Below are positions 1-11,776 of a DNA stretch of 64,000 bases, one piece after another. The notes beneath the pieces were generated by a model, which saw only the letters and a list, made by a program, of their open reading frames with translations, did no database searches and was not told the DNA's origin. Each line of letters starts with the position of its first letter. Position 1 is the first letter of the stretch. This DNA comes from Chamaecrista fasciculata (Eukaryota > Streptophyta > Magnoliopsida > Fabales > Fabaceae), in contig QANZ01045014.1 in the NCBI GenBank assembly GCA_003254925.1, positions 58,233 to 122,232 of the forward strand, read 5' to 3'. The position numbers and the translations under genes are program-made.

Positions 1-324
1 GACACTTTACAATTTTATTTTGAGAATTTGGGACTAAAATAAATGAAAATGATGAAAAAGAGGGAGAATTGAGAATAATAATTAATTCTTTATGTTTTGA
101 TCCTTTTTAGTAAAGGGAAAGGACTTAAACGCATAAGAGAAGACTTTTTGGGAGATTTTTGACATTTTAACTAACATTTGCCGTTAAATACTAACAGAAA
201 AAAACCTCAGGGTACCAAATCGCTAACGGAGCAAACCACGGGGTACCACAATGCAAAAATTTTTCTTTCAGGGTACCAAAGGGGAATCGCCCCTAACCAC
301 AGGGTACCAAATTGCAATTTACCC
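1..324 (+). mobile_element. Right-end fragment of a Mutator-like element (same family as 3584-5553)
   Basis: From about position 75 to 324 the sequence closely matches the right arm of the complete element at 3584-5553, ending in the same terminus GCAATTTACCC. Four spaced GGGTACCA motifs are present. The left part and left end lie outside the window, so no target duplication can be checked. The first ~75 bases match less clearly and may be interior sequence. Confidence 0.8.
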
Positions 325-2217
325 TTAATTTTTTATCATTCCTCAATAAAAAATATTGTAAATTTTTTGTTTAATTAAATTAATATAAATTATATATATA
401 TATATAAATAAGAGTGTGTGTGGGGTGTGTGAAAGAGAGAGAGAGAGAGAGAGAGAGGTGTATGTGTGTGTGAGAGAGAGAGAAAGAGAAAAAGTGTGTG
501 AGTGGAAAAGAGAAAAAAAAATGATGACAAGTGATAGATATAGAGAGAAAATTATAAGTGTAATGAATGAGGGTATGTAAAATTACTATTTTGTCTAGTT
601 TTTTTTATTTGTATTAAAATATAGGTTATTATAGGTGTATAAGTAGAGATAAATAAGTAATTGTAAGAGAAAATGAGATGAGGTTGTGAATAAGATGATA
701 TTGTGGATGAGATGAGATGAGATGGAGGTTAAAAAAACAATAATGATAATTGAATGAGATTGAATTAATAGAAATCTATGTAACTCAGCTTTTAAAATGA
801 ATGAAATCATAAGTCGACAAAACATTATATTTTTTTCTGGTCATATATAAATTTGAAAAAAAAAATCAATCTGTTATATGAAAAATCCGAAATATGTTGA
901 TTGGAGATCTTATTGACTATCATTTAATTAGATACGGTCCTGATTTTCTCTATTGTGTATCAAATTAAATTAAAAAAATAAGTAATTGTTATATTAAGTA
1001 ATTTTCTCTATATTAAAAAAATAAGTAATTAGATACACAATCACTAATTTCTTCTCCATTGTGCAAAAATTGAACTCTATCTCCACATATTCGCGAATCC
1101 TAACTTCCATTCTCGTCATTTTTCTTCTATTCTTGAACTCTAATCCTCCGAAATTAAGGATTGGGTATATGAAAATGTGTCACGTGAGTTGTACATTGTC
1201 TTAATTTCGTTAGTTTTGAATGGAAAATACCTCATGAGACCTTTTTTTGTTAACGGAGCAAACCACATGAACTTATTTGGGAATCTTGGGATCTTGGGTA
1301 ATCTTTTATGTATTCAGTTAATTGCTAATTATTTGAAGATAAGCATATCTTAGTGGTTAAGGATTTAAGTAGTTTGACTTATTATCCTAATGAGCCTACA
1401 TTAAGTAATCCTTATAGAACTAGGATTGAGGATTGATCAAGTAATACATTACAAGATATCTTAGGAAAGACTCTTAGGATCAGTGGCGGAGCCAAGTTTT
1501 TTGGTTAGGGGGGGGCCGAAAATTTTTTTTGGCCAAAATCTTATTTTAGTCCTTAATGCTTATCTAAAGTTTTGTTTTGGTCCCCTAATGTTCAGATTTG
1601 AGACGAGAAAAATATGCCTATATTCAATAGTTAAGGATCAATTATAAATTCTTTTGAAAATATTAAGGACCAAAACAAAACAAAAAATTATTAAGGACCA
1701 AAACAAAACAAAAAATTATTAAGGACCAAAACAAAACAAAAAATTATTAAGGACCAAAGTAAAACTTTAAGTAAAGATTAGGGATTAAAATAGGATTTGG
1801 TCTTATTTTTCAAAAAGATTCTGAAGCATTGGCCCAAGCAAAATAGATACAATTGTGGAAAAAGTTGAAGGACTTGGGTTTTGAACACTCACTTAAGAGT
1901 TGATAGAGTAGAGATATAAGTGAAGTATAACTCTTTAGAGGAGTGATTCATTCGTTAGGTTAAAGTCCAGAAAAAAGAAACAAAAGATGAAAAGAGAAAT
2001 AGAATAAACCAAGACAAGTCTCTTCAAAAAAATATCTACACAACTTTCCAAAGACTAAAGTCAACATTGAAACATAATTACAGAGTCATATAAGAGTTCA
2101 TGCCTAATCAATGAACTCCCCTCAAGAAATATACCAAAAAAAATTAAGAGTTCATGACATTTTAAATACATCTCAAGTGCCAAGATTTGGTGTGCGGGTT
2201 GACACTGGTGGCAACAT
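325..2217. other. Intergenic AT-rich stretch with microsatellites and a 28-bp tandem repeat
   Basis: No coding region is supported. It holds GA/GT-rich simple repeats at about 420-500, GATGA-rich sequence at 670-725, and a tandem repeat of a 28-bp unit starting TTAAGGACCAAAAC at 1663-1746 (three full copies plus a partial one). A stretch beginning AGTGGCGGAGCCAA at about 1481 resembles ends of plant transposable elements, but I could not delimit an element. Confidence 0.6.
1663..1746. repeat. Tandem repeat, 28-bp unit x3
   Basis: Three consecutive near-perfect 28-bp copies start at 1663, 1691 and 1719, with a partial fourth after 1747. The unit contains TTAAGGACCAAAAC, the same GGACCAAA core found in the foldback elements of this window. 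Confidence 0.85.
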
Positions 2218-3583
2218 TTATCCAAATGAGCTCCACTGATCACAAGCTGCGCATTTATCCAAGTGCAAGCTATTTTCCAACGTACAGAATTTACAGGACC
2301 ACCAGCTGTTGTACATGGTGGCTAAATCTTTTGGCCTTGGTGTACCACACAACTCGCATACTGGAGCTATTGGCTACAGAAATCCAGCATCATTCACATG
2401 AAAAAAGGCATTCCAGATGTTAAAAAGACAGTCATTTCAAGGAGGAAGAAAATGATAATGAGAGAAAGATAAAATTTTCAGCTTTAAAGATCCCTAAACA
2501 AGTTTCCAGCAGAACATACATTTCAACACAAGCAGACATCCCAAAATGTTAAAGTCACCAACAGTTCTACTCCTACCACCTTCTAAAGAAAAACACAACA
2601 TCTATGATGAAGAAACGTATTGTGAACCTTCAATATGTACATAAAAAGCCTGAGAAATCTTGTTCTAAAGTGAGTGATATTTTAGCCTTGCCATTATATT
2701 TCACAGTCATAGGAAAGTTTAAGAAAGTTTTTCATGGAATTAAGACAATACAATTCTTCCAACAATGAACTGCAAATGTTTGAAGGCAATATAACTGGAT
2801 GCTTACCTTATTCAACAAAGTGCACTTCAACAAAGTTGCTCAGAATGAAGTGCACCATCATTATCACCAGAAAGTTGAGAACTACATCCTGCCTGAGAAG
2901 TGGACTTACAACTTTGAGATTCAACTTTTGCTGTATCCTTTGTTTGATCCACAAATTTAACATCTGAAGGGATAAAAACTGGATTTGATTCACTACGTTT
3001 TTTATGCGGTTGTGGATCCCGAGGAAGGGTAGAATGATTTCTTTTCCTAGAGTTTACATGTTCATCACCTGAAAGTTGAGAAGATTGAAAACCACACCAA
3101 AAGTCATATTGCCTTATGAAAGTAAACCCTGCTTGTACTGGACTAAGTACACCCATTATTCCCTTGGCCATCTGCTCTGCAGCTGCAACTGCTCTTTTAC
3201 AAAGAGATGAAAGTGGAGATTTTTTCTTGGGCATCAGCTCTTTGCATTCCTGTATACAGTTAATAACATCACACTAAGAAACGTATAACCCAAGGTACAA
3301 CACAAATTTATAACACCAAGACACAGCTGAAAATAAGCACTTTGAATAATAATAATAATATGCAACAAATGAGTTGTAGGTGCCACAAAGAAAGAAATGG
3401 ATGAAATGAACCAATATTCAAGATTTTGGGCTTTGTATGCCACAAACAGTCCCCTTGACAAACCCTTTTATATGGCACGAAAATTAAGCCGTGAACCAGT
3501 AAAACATGTATGAAAATACAATTTTGGGAGATGTGAAATGTAAAGGCACCTATTATCCAAAAAGTAATAATGGTTTAAAACAA

Positions 3584-5553
3584 GGGTAAATTGCAATTTG
3601 GTACCCTGTGGTTAGGGGCGGTTCCCCTTTGGTACCCTGAAAGAAAAATTTTTGCATTGTGGTACCCCGTGGTTTACTCCGTTAGCGATTTGGTACCCTG
3701 AGGTTTTTTTCTGTTAGGATTTAACGGCAAATGTTAGTTAAAATGTCAAAAATCTCCCAAAAAGTCTTCTCTTATGCGTTTAAGTCCTTTCCCTTTACTA
3801 AAAGGGATCAAAACATAAAGAATTAATTATAAAAGGGTCTTTAGAATTCTAATATTATAGATTTTTCTCCTTTTCATAAGATTTCTTTTGAATAGATCCT
3901 GATTTAATTACACTTTAATCCCAAAAGTTTATGATCTTTATCAAAATAGTCCTTAGAACCTCAAAAGACAAATGAGCATCTATGATTTATCAAAAAATCC
4001 CTATATTCAACTACAATTTTCATTCAAGTACACTACAAACAAATCAAAACCCCCAAATTTTTCCAAAATCAAGCCCCACAAATCAAAAACCCTCTCAACA
4101 ACAAAATCAACATCATCAACAACCAATTTCTTCATACCCTAAGGAATCAAAATTCAAAACTAAGGAATTCAATTTCTTCCTCAATTTTCCAAAATTTGGC
4201 ATAATTGGTCCCTCGAAAGTTTTTTGTCCATTTTTCCGTTGAAAAAAAGAAAAAAAATAAATTTTATTTTGATCCCTCAATTTTCCAACAAATTTCACTG
4301 CTAGTCCCTCTTTAATTTCCATCCAATTTTTTCATTAACCTAAAGAAAAAATTGGTTTACATTCTCCAAAAGTTTTATTTTTTGAATTAAGGTCCTTTCT
4401 TTTTATAATAGGACTAAAATGTAAGAAAAAATGAATAAATTAAAATTTAAAATAATTTTGACCAAAAACCCACGCAAATTGGCTCTCCTTCTTCGATACC
4501 ATCCCTTCCACTTCTTCGTCCCTCTCAATTCTCTGACGCCGCCACCGGAATCCGCCACCGACCTTGACTTCATCATCATCGCCGACTTTCTATTTACGCT
4601 TCCGCTCTCATCCTCAACCATCGCGCACTCAGAATCCTGTTCTGCTCCTCCCTTCCGATTGCTCTTCGGTGGCTTGAACATCGACAAAAACCACCTCGCC
4701 GACCTACTCCTGCTCAGACCGGCGGAATGCTTGGCCGTTGCGCCGCCATGATCAGATTCCCTCTCGGCGGCGTTGTAGCGCGATCTCGACCGGAGAAACA
4801 AAATGGCGAGGGACCTGAATCGCTTCAATCCGACGTCGGAGTCGCCGTCGAAGAGGTTATGAACGCCATTGAACTTGATTTGAGGATCTATCCCACGGTA
4901 GTGAGGGAAGAAGGAGAAGAAGAACGATTCTGTGATTGGAGAAGAAGAACAGTCGATTTGGGTGGGTTCTTTTTATTTATTTTTTTTTGGGAAAATTGTT
5001 TCAAATTCGGACCAATTATGCCAAATTTTAAAAATTTAAGGAAGAAATTGAATTCCTTAATTTTGAATTTTGATTCCTTAGGGTACGAAGAAATTGGTTG
5101 TTGATGATGTTGATTTTGTTAGAAGGATTTTGATTTGTGGGTCTTGATTTTGGAAAAATTTGGGGGTTTTGATTTGTTTGTAGTGTACTTGAATGAAAAT
5201 TGTAGTTGAATATAGGGATTAAAGTGTAATTAAATCAGGACCTATTCAAAAGAAATCTTATGAAAAGGAGAAAAATCTATAATATTAGAATTCTAAAGAC
5301 CCTTTTATAATTAATTATTTATGTTTTGATCCTTTTTAGTAAAGGGAAAGGACTTAAACGCATAAGAGAAGACTTTTTGGGAGATTTTTGACATTTTAAC
5401 TAACATTTGCCGTTAAATACTAACTAAAAAAAACCTCAGGGTACCAAATCGCTAACGGAGCAAACCACGGGGTACCACAATGCAAAAATTTTTCTTTCAG
5501 GGTACCAAAGGGGAAACGCCCCTAACCACAGGGTACCAAATTGCAATTTACCC
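3584..5553. mobile_element. Non-autonomous Mutator-like element with long inverted repeats and 9-bp target duplication
   Basis: The element begins GGGTAAATTGC and ends GCAATTTACCC. It is flanked by the perfect 9-bp direct repeat TTAAAACAA (3575-3583 and 5554-5562), the hallmark size for Mutator-like elements. The inverted arms are about 630 bp (3584 to ~4213) and 545 bp (~5010 to 5553). The left arm has an extra ~85 bp bounded by AATCCC repeats, apparently deleted on the right. It lies in an intron of the WSS1-like gene. The unique centre (~4400-4970) is GC-rich and codon-like, unlike the arms, and no transposase is present. The architecture fits a Pack-MULE. Confidence 0.92.
4403..4828 (-). 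CDS. Passenger reading frame inside the MULE (possible captured host exon)
   Basis: A 141-residue frame starts MKRFRSLAILFLRSRSRYN and is rich in Arg, Ser and Lys, with blocks such as RSARWFLSMFKPPKSNRK and KWKGWYRRRR. Upstream on the same strand, to about 4960, the frame can be extended with GC-rich, codon-like sequence. The last ~20 residues run into AT-rich repeat DNA and look unnatural. I do not recognise the family. GC content and codon structure contrast sharply with the flanking inverted repeats, which suggests a fragment of a cellular gene picked up by the element. Expression is unknown. Confidence 0.4.
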   Translation of the reverse strand: MKRFRSLAILFLRSRSRYNAAERESDHGGATAKHSAGLSRSRSARWFLSMFKPPKSNRKGGAEQDSECAMVEDESGSVNRKSAMMMKSRSVADSGGGVRELRGTKKWKGWYRRRRANLRGFLVKIILNFNLFIFSYILVLL

Positions 5554-6118
5554 TTAAAACAAAGAACATAGTTTCATAAGAGGACGAAGACAACAACAAT
5601 AACAGCCAAAGCCTTTTCTTACTAGGTGGGGTCGGTTATATGAATCAACTGATGCCAAGTTGCCAACGTATTCTATCGTTGCACACGTCAACCGTAAGGT
5701 TATTGATAAATAGATATTTTCGGATAGTTTCTCACTTTCTTGGATAGTTTTCTTACATAGTTTCATACGAGACTGAAAACAAATTCAAAAGCAGGAAATC
5801 TAATTAAAAAAAACAATCTTAGTTATACATTAAATGGAAAATAAGTAAAACCTTTCTAAGTTCATCCCAAAGTTTGTGGAAGTCGGCTTTGTGATGACCA
5901 TGAACATTGTGGGAAAGCTCATGAAGCATTGTATCCAGAACTTGGTCAAATGGTAAAAAGTCCCATTCCCTATTAAATCTTCGCAACCGCAACTTTACAT
6001 GATTACCAGCTCCTATATTCAACCCTAGAAGACGCGGATTACTACAATTGCATTGATTGATTTGTTAGCCATTCAACAATTCTATAGGAAATAAAAAACA
6101 ATATAGGTATAAGATTAG

Positions 6119-6240
6119 ATTGGCCGGCTTGGCTTAGCGTAAGCACGCTTGCCATGGGGTTTGAAATGTGAGTTCGAACCAGCCTCTTTCCAAAAAAAGT
6201 AGAGTAAGGCTCTGCTAGTATATTCCTTTTCCCAGCACCC
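6119..6240 (+). mobile_element. tRNA-derived SINE-like sequence in intron 1 of the WSS1-like gene
   Basis: It has a pol III A-box-like TGGCTTAGCGTAAG and a B-box-like GAGTTCGAACCAGCC about 45 bp later, followed by a body with AGAGTAAGGCTCTGC and a CCCAGCACCC end. The fold is not a complete tRNA. No clear target duplication or poly-A tail was seen, so the limits are approximate. Confidence 0.55.
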
Positions 6241-7068
6241 ATTATATTGCACGAGCTACATATATGGAAAATCAAACTTTCAAATTAGTGAGCTCACTAG
6301 TTGCATTGTGTAATCTTCATTATTATCATTCCTCTCAATAACTTAAACATGGGGAAAAAAAAATTCATTCACCAGAATTCAGTGAGGAGATTAACCCTGA
6401 ATTTGCGTTTTCGCATAATAGGTTGGACCACTTTAGCAATTTTCTCTAACATTTTTTTCGCTTTTTCATGCCCCGGTCTCTCGAGAGCTTTGATCTCCCA
6501 GACCTTGTATTGATCGCCCTCATTCATCGTTCTGGACGCAAAAAACACAAAAAAATTGGAAACCAGGAAATTAGTACTCTTCTATCAGAATCGTAGAAGA
6601 AATAAAAATGAACATTATATAGAAAAAAAAATTGAGCAAATTCTCTAAATTTAAATTATAGATAATAGACTAATCAACTCGAAAATGGAGGGAATCACTA
6701 TCTTTTGATATATATCTATATTTAATAAAATATATATAAAGGAATTAAACTCATAATTAATTTATAATTTAAAGTTGAATTGATTCAATCACAATTTATT
6801 TGTTGAGTAAATCTATATAGAAATCTTAATCTAGATATATGAGAATCACTAATAATCTAGATCTTTTGAGCCCGGCCATACAAATTAATTAACTTTAATT
6901 AGAGTATTTTAAATTCGACCCTAATAAGAGTGAGTGATTGAGGGTTAGGCCGAGTTTTATTAAGATTAGTCTTAATTATTTATTTTAATTAAAAAATATT
7001 TAAATTACTATAGTAATTCAATTTTTTTAATATTTTATATATTTTTTAAATAGAAATAAAAATAAATA

Positions 7069-7220
7069 TTAGGCAAATGTACTAATTTCGTCCTTAAATT
7101 TTATATCAACTGTCAATTTGGTCCTTAATGTTTCACATTTTGATTAATTTTATCTTTAACTAATTTCTTTAATAAATTAAAAGACACACTACATCTTGTT
7201 TTTCAATTTGAGTTAAGATT
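7069..7220 (+). repeat. Half of a foldback element (family of 44261-44740)
   Basis: It begins AGGCAAATGTACTAATTTCG, followed by TCCTTAAATTTTATATCAACTGTC, then the motif order 'gtcaatttggtcctta', 'tttcacatttt', 'taactaatttc', 'aataaattaa' as in the element at 44261. Only one arm is evident. Confidence 0.55.
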
Positions 7221-7783
7221 TGACTTTCTTTTTTATTAATTTTACATCACATTCATCCCTTTAAGTTTTTTTTCTGTTTTTGTGTTTGGCCATCAAATCC
7301 CAATAACGTTAGGTTCAAGATCTTTCAAAATCTTCACTAATATGGTAATCAAGAATCAAGATTATGTCATCCCATCATCTTGATCCACTCATGGTATTTC
7401 CATGTTTGTAAAATTAATTTAAAAATTATAAAATAATCTATTTTTTGAAGATAATGATTTTTTTTTATGACCTGAAGATAATGATTCTTATTTGTAGAGA
7501 TTTTTCATGATTGTAGTCAATTATAATTTTATTAGGTTTGATGATTCTCTTCTTTCATAAATTCAAATTATTTATGCATAACTTTTTTAATTTATATCTT
7601 TTTTTGATCAATTCAAATTTCGATATTCTCATTGTCTAAAACCAAACTACTCCTTGACCCCTTCAATTTTCAATTTGTTGCATATGAGGCCCTTTGAAAT
7701 TATTTTCAACATTAACATATGATAGATTGCACCAATTCAAGTTTAATTTTTTTTTTTGTACAGATTTAAGTTAAAATTTTTTT

Positions 7784-7965
7784 TTCTGGTTAAGTCATGG
7801 GTATCCATCGCCTATCCGTATAACGCTTTAAGCAAAGACTAATTTCATTCGGACCTCAGCAACGAAATGGCCAGAGCTCTCCCAACCATGTCGACTCTAG
7901 GAATCGAACTTGAGTCATCTCCCTAGAATGTAGCTCGTCTAGCCGCTACACGAAACACTTGTTGG
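7784..7965 (-). mobile_element. tRNA-derived SINE
   Basis: On the minus strand it reads a tRNA-like head (GTAGCGGCTAGACGAGC) and a B-box-like AAGTTCGATTCCT, and ends in an A-rich tail next to 7784. It is flanked by near-identical direct repeats TAAGTTAAAATTTTT (about 7768) and TAAGTTTAAATTTTT (7966), consistent with a 15-bp target duplication. Confidence 0.7.
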
Positions 7966-10052
7966 TAAGTTTAAATTTTTAATCAAGGCGCTTATTTAAT
8001 TTAACAAATTAGTTTATTATATATATATATTTTAAAACTGTAGTCCGTCCCTTTATATATTTATATATAATCAGAGAATATTAATTTAACAAATCATATG
8101 TTGTTTCTTATGTAAAAATAATTAGAATAAAATTTAAAAATCTAATAAGATTAGATAAATATTAAAAAATTAAAACTATATGAAATTATATAATCTTTAT
8201 TTTTTGAATTTGAAAATTAAAAAATTAATTATAATTAACAAATAGAAAATGTACACTTGGCAACTTTTGATAGACCAAACTCTTTAACATATTTATAATA
8301 TTTAAAATGTTAATGAAGAAACTTTAAAATATTTATCTTGGAGCAAAATTAAGAAAATCAGAGAATATATATTTCAATGTTAAATAAAATAAAGGTTGTA
8401 AAAATATTTATCATTTTTATTAATGGCATGTTCATAACATTACAAATCTATATTTATAGATTTTTTATTTATAAAATTTTTAACAATAATATTATTCATG
8501 ATCAATTTATATTAAAATAAAAAAGAATCATCCTGAGCAATTAAAGCTAGTATATTATATACAATTAAGTAAAAAAAAAATCTCAAATGGAAGGGAATAG
8601 ATCAAAGAGACCGGAAAGAAATTAAATATAATGTTTTATGACTTTATCGACTTATGATTTCATTCATTTTAAAAGCTGAATTGCATAGAATTCTATTAAG
8701 AAAAAAGAATAATTTATTATTAAAAGTTTCATAAAAAAATTAATTAAAATACATGTTATTTTTTTACATTTTGTTTGGGTGATAGAGAAAAGGAGCTAAG
8801 TCCAGAAAAAAAAAACAAAAGATGAAAAGACAAATACAATAAGCCAAGACATACATAAGTCTCCTTATAATTAATCATCATCTAGCAAAACCCTAACAGA
8901 AGGAGTTTAATATTATAGAATAAAAAATTATAGATTGTAAAATTATTTGTATACAAAATTATTTCCATCCTTCTCAAAATCCTATCTGACTAAAGTCCTT
9001 TTTTTTAATTTAAACATGGCTTGTTTCAATAGCATCAACTACTCATCAAAGTATTGGGTAATCCTGATTAACAAAACCATTATGTTATTTTCTTGACAAT
9101 CATAAGATTGTGATTCTCTAGTTAATAATCCCTACCATTAGTTATCTAGGTTGTTTACCTTCATCTCTGCTTTGCTATTATTATATACAATATTCTCAAG
9201 CTGTGGCTGTATATGCATGTCTGTATTAGTGTAAGCAATGGGACCATCTGTTTAATGTATTGATTTGATACACCATCAATGGTCAATGGTTTCAGGCAAA
9301 TAAAAAAGTGGCTGTGTTCCTTTCAAAATGTAATTTAAATAGTGAAAAGAAAAATAAAATTGAGATAAAAGTTGTCTTTTAACAACGGATGTCTAAAATA
9401 ACTGGTCATACAAACTTTTTTTACTATATGTAGATATTATTGAAGTTGAAAATATAAAGTTATTGAGGTTGAATTGAGAAAGTTCCACATTACTTGACAA
9501 TGAAATTGTGGATAGACAACATTATTTTTTAGTGTGAATGTACTTGGATTATGAGAAAAGAAAATAGCGTGTTATAAAAATTTTTGCACAGCATTTTCTC
9601 TCAGTTATCTCTTGGCTATGATCGTAAGTTTTTCCCCAATTTATGATTGTATTTCACTATTTCTGTTCCATCTTATTTCTTTGTTAGAATATTGTCTTTA
9701 TCAACAAAAATTTGATAGCAAAGGTACAAAGGGACCTTGTATAATCTCAGTCCTAATGAAAAAGGAGCAAACAAAGTTTATCATACAAAGTGTTTACTAG
9801 TGACAATAACCATCCTAATTCACTAACACAGAAATAAATGATCAACCTTGAACTAACAAGATGCCTTATGATACAAATGCATGCTTACCTCACAAAGCTA
9901 CAACAAGCCTAACAATATCATTTCCTGCAACCTGACAAAAAAAATGGAAATAAAAATAGTTCACAACATACTAATATGGTTTTTATGTTGAACAAAGTTG
10001 TATAAACACCAAAACTGCAATCATGCTTCTTGCTTCAAAGTTCAATCTGAAA

Positions 10053-11776
10053 TTATGTGTCCCAAGTCATAACAACTGCTATAACCCCAGTGCCAAGCAA
10101 CACTGCGAGAAACTTGATATAGGGTCTGTCAACCTGAACTGGTTTCTGGGGTGTGTATCCCTTTGACAAGAGATGGTTTATAGAAACATAGATAAAAACC
10201 CCAGATGCAAGACCCATCGCTATTGCGAAGATCCAATCCGCCACGGCACCCTTTGTTTTGGCATCAATGATGATTCCAATGGCTACACCAAATGGACTCG
10301 AGATAGCAAAAGCGAAGGAGTACGTTAAACTTGATAAGAGAGGGCGATCTGGCATCATTCTAAGGAGAGCGATACCCATGGCGATGGCTGCAAATACCTT
10401 GTGCAAAGAGATTGTCCATAAGGCTCTGTAAGCATCGCCTTTTTTCTCTGCAACTCCAATTGCTATGCCCTCAAACAGAGAATGGAAACATAGCGCAAGG
10501 ATCAACAAGATGGTGTCTCCTACGGAACTTGCAGATGAAATCTGATTGGCAAAGTGGTGATTGGCACCATCATGGACCTGTTAACACAAAGAATTCCAGA
10601 AATTGCAACTAAATATACAAGATCATTATATCATAATAATCCTGAATGGAATTTCCTCAATGGAAGGAAAGCTCAGTAAAGTTGAAACTATATATGTTAC
10701 CTTGTGTTGTGATTGTAATGTTACAGCATTGCCACTTCCTTTGCCTATCTCTGCTTCTGTGAGTGGAATAAGGAAATTAGAAGACTGCATAGTGATAACC
10801 CATGAAGAGAAAGGATGAAGAATCTAAGGACATTCACACTCAAATTGATTACAACTACTTTGAAGGGATTTTTCTAATTTACTAAGAAAAGAAAAAGGGG
10901 AAAAAAACAGTATAGCCTGTAGGATATGGACATGGGTTTGCCTGTATATATAAACTGTAAATTCAGTTAATTATTACACAGAAAGTTGAATTTGAAATGA
11001 ACCAGACATATTATAGTAAATAGTCATCATGATAAGCGACCTGCAACGTTGTGACTACCATTTCTACATGATAAAAGTAACTGCTACTTTGTTCTTTTAC
11101 TTCATAATCCTGTATAATACAAACTGTATTACAAGTCATAATCCCTTTTCCATAATCTCATTATTCACATGCTAGTATTCAAACAGTAAGGTGACTCAAT
11201 CTCAAACAAAAGTCTGACTTCATGTCATATAATCCCAAATTAGCAATCTTCCTTTACAGACAACACATTTCCATCAAACAGTGCAATCATCACCACATAC
11301 TGATTATAAATTTTTAAACACCAACCTTGAAGATCGACATCAACTTCATTGCCAGACTTCTGATTCTGGCCGCCAAAGATAGAAGAAACCACGCAATCAG
11401 CAAGCATGGTGACCAAATAACCCGCACAGGCCAACATAAACGCAAAGGGGTACTTCTTCTCAGTCAAATCGTCGAACACCTCGTTGGCATCGCTAAGGAA
11501 ATGCATCATAGCAGTGCCCAGAAACACACCCCCAGCAAACTGGGTCCCCAAAAGCAAGAATCCCTCATTCCATTTGAGCACATAGGGCGAAACCCCAGCA
11601 ACGAAAGTGCCGGCGAAGACGATAATCATGCACCAGATTTTAGCGAGAACCAGGGTTTTAGAGTGGAGATTGGGGTTTCCTGATGATGATTCAATGGAAT
11701 CGCCATTGTGGGGGGAAGCGAAGAAGAAGAAGAAGAAGAAAGAGAAGAGTAGTTGAAAGGGTAGGGATCGAGACAT
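10053..11776 (-). CDS. ZIP-family zinc/divalent metal transporter, ZIP2/ZIP11 type
   Basis: The coding exons are 11326-11776, 10701-10756 and 10053-10577, all with GT-AG borders and matching phases, giving 343 residues (family usual 320-360). A hydrophobic N-terminal segment with a run of seven Phe probably serves as signal peptide. Next come TM1 ([19 protein letters not shown]), TM2 and TM3 ([27 protein letters not shown]), a short cytosolic loop ([20 protein letters not shown]) lacking a long His-rich run, then the metal-site helices TM4 ([14 protein letters not shown]) and TM5 ([14 protein letters not shown]), and TM6-8. The sequence order closely follows Arabidopsis ZIP2/ZIP11. It is predicted to move Zn2+ or Mn2+ into the cytosol across the plasma or an internal membrane. 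The gene is intact. The start is the first Met in frame, just downstream of a GAA/TTC microsatellite. Confidence 0.95.

Larger units (their letters stand above)
2218..6527 (-). pseudogene. WSS1-like WLM-domain metalloprotease gene, frame-broken before its zinc fingers
   Basis: This is a DNA-protein crosslink protease of the Wss1/SPRTN type (nuclear role known from the family). Exon 1 is 6373-6527, starting MNEGDQYKVWEIKALERPG, and ends after LLTEF. Exon 2 is 5852-6041 (CNPRLLGLNIGAG; zinc-site motif HELSHNVHGHH, matching HExxHxxxxxH). Exon 3 is 2807-3249 (ECKELMPKKKSPLSSL). The last exon is 2218-2373, with the second half of one RanBP2-type finger (PIAPVCELCG) and a full second finger (WWSCKFCTLEN, CAAC). 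The splice phases agree between exons 1, 2 and 3. In exon 3 the WLM frame hits TGA at 2827-2829, whereas the last exon needs another frame, which reads KCTLLNK up to the donor at 2807/2806. A one-base loss near 2826-2832 would explain this. The gene is therefore a recent pseudogene, makes a finger-less ~255-residue protein, or is mis-assembled. The intron 3250-5851 contains a complete MULE. Confidence 0.85.
6528..10052. other. AT-rich intergenic region with SINE and foldback remnants
   Basis: No gene is supported. About 7069-7220 matches one arm of the foldback family seen at 44261. A tRNA-derived SINE lies at about 7784-7965. The rest is low-complexity AT-rich DNA. The part just below 10053 probably includes the 3' UTR of the ZIP gene. 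Confidence 0.55.

Noticed and set aside
1663..1746. CRISPR-like array
   Set aside because: It is a directly tandem repeat without spacers in a plant nuclear genome.
6119..6240. Possible functional tRNA gene
   Set aside because: It has A- and B-box-like motifs, but a full cloverleaf cannot be drawn and SINE-like sequence follows.
10412..10818. Plus-strand frames over ZIP exons 2 and 3
   Set aside because: They are antisense shadows of the spliced transporter gene.
11327..11683. 118-residue plus-strand frame in the ZIP exon
   Set aside because: It is antisense to exon 1 of an intact transporter gene and resembles no family.
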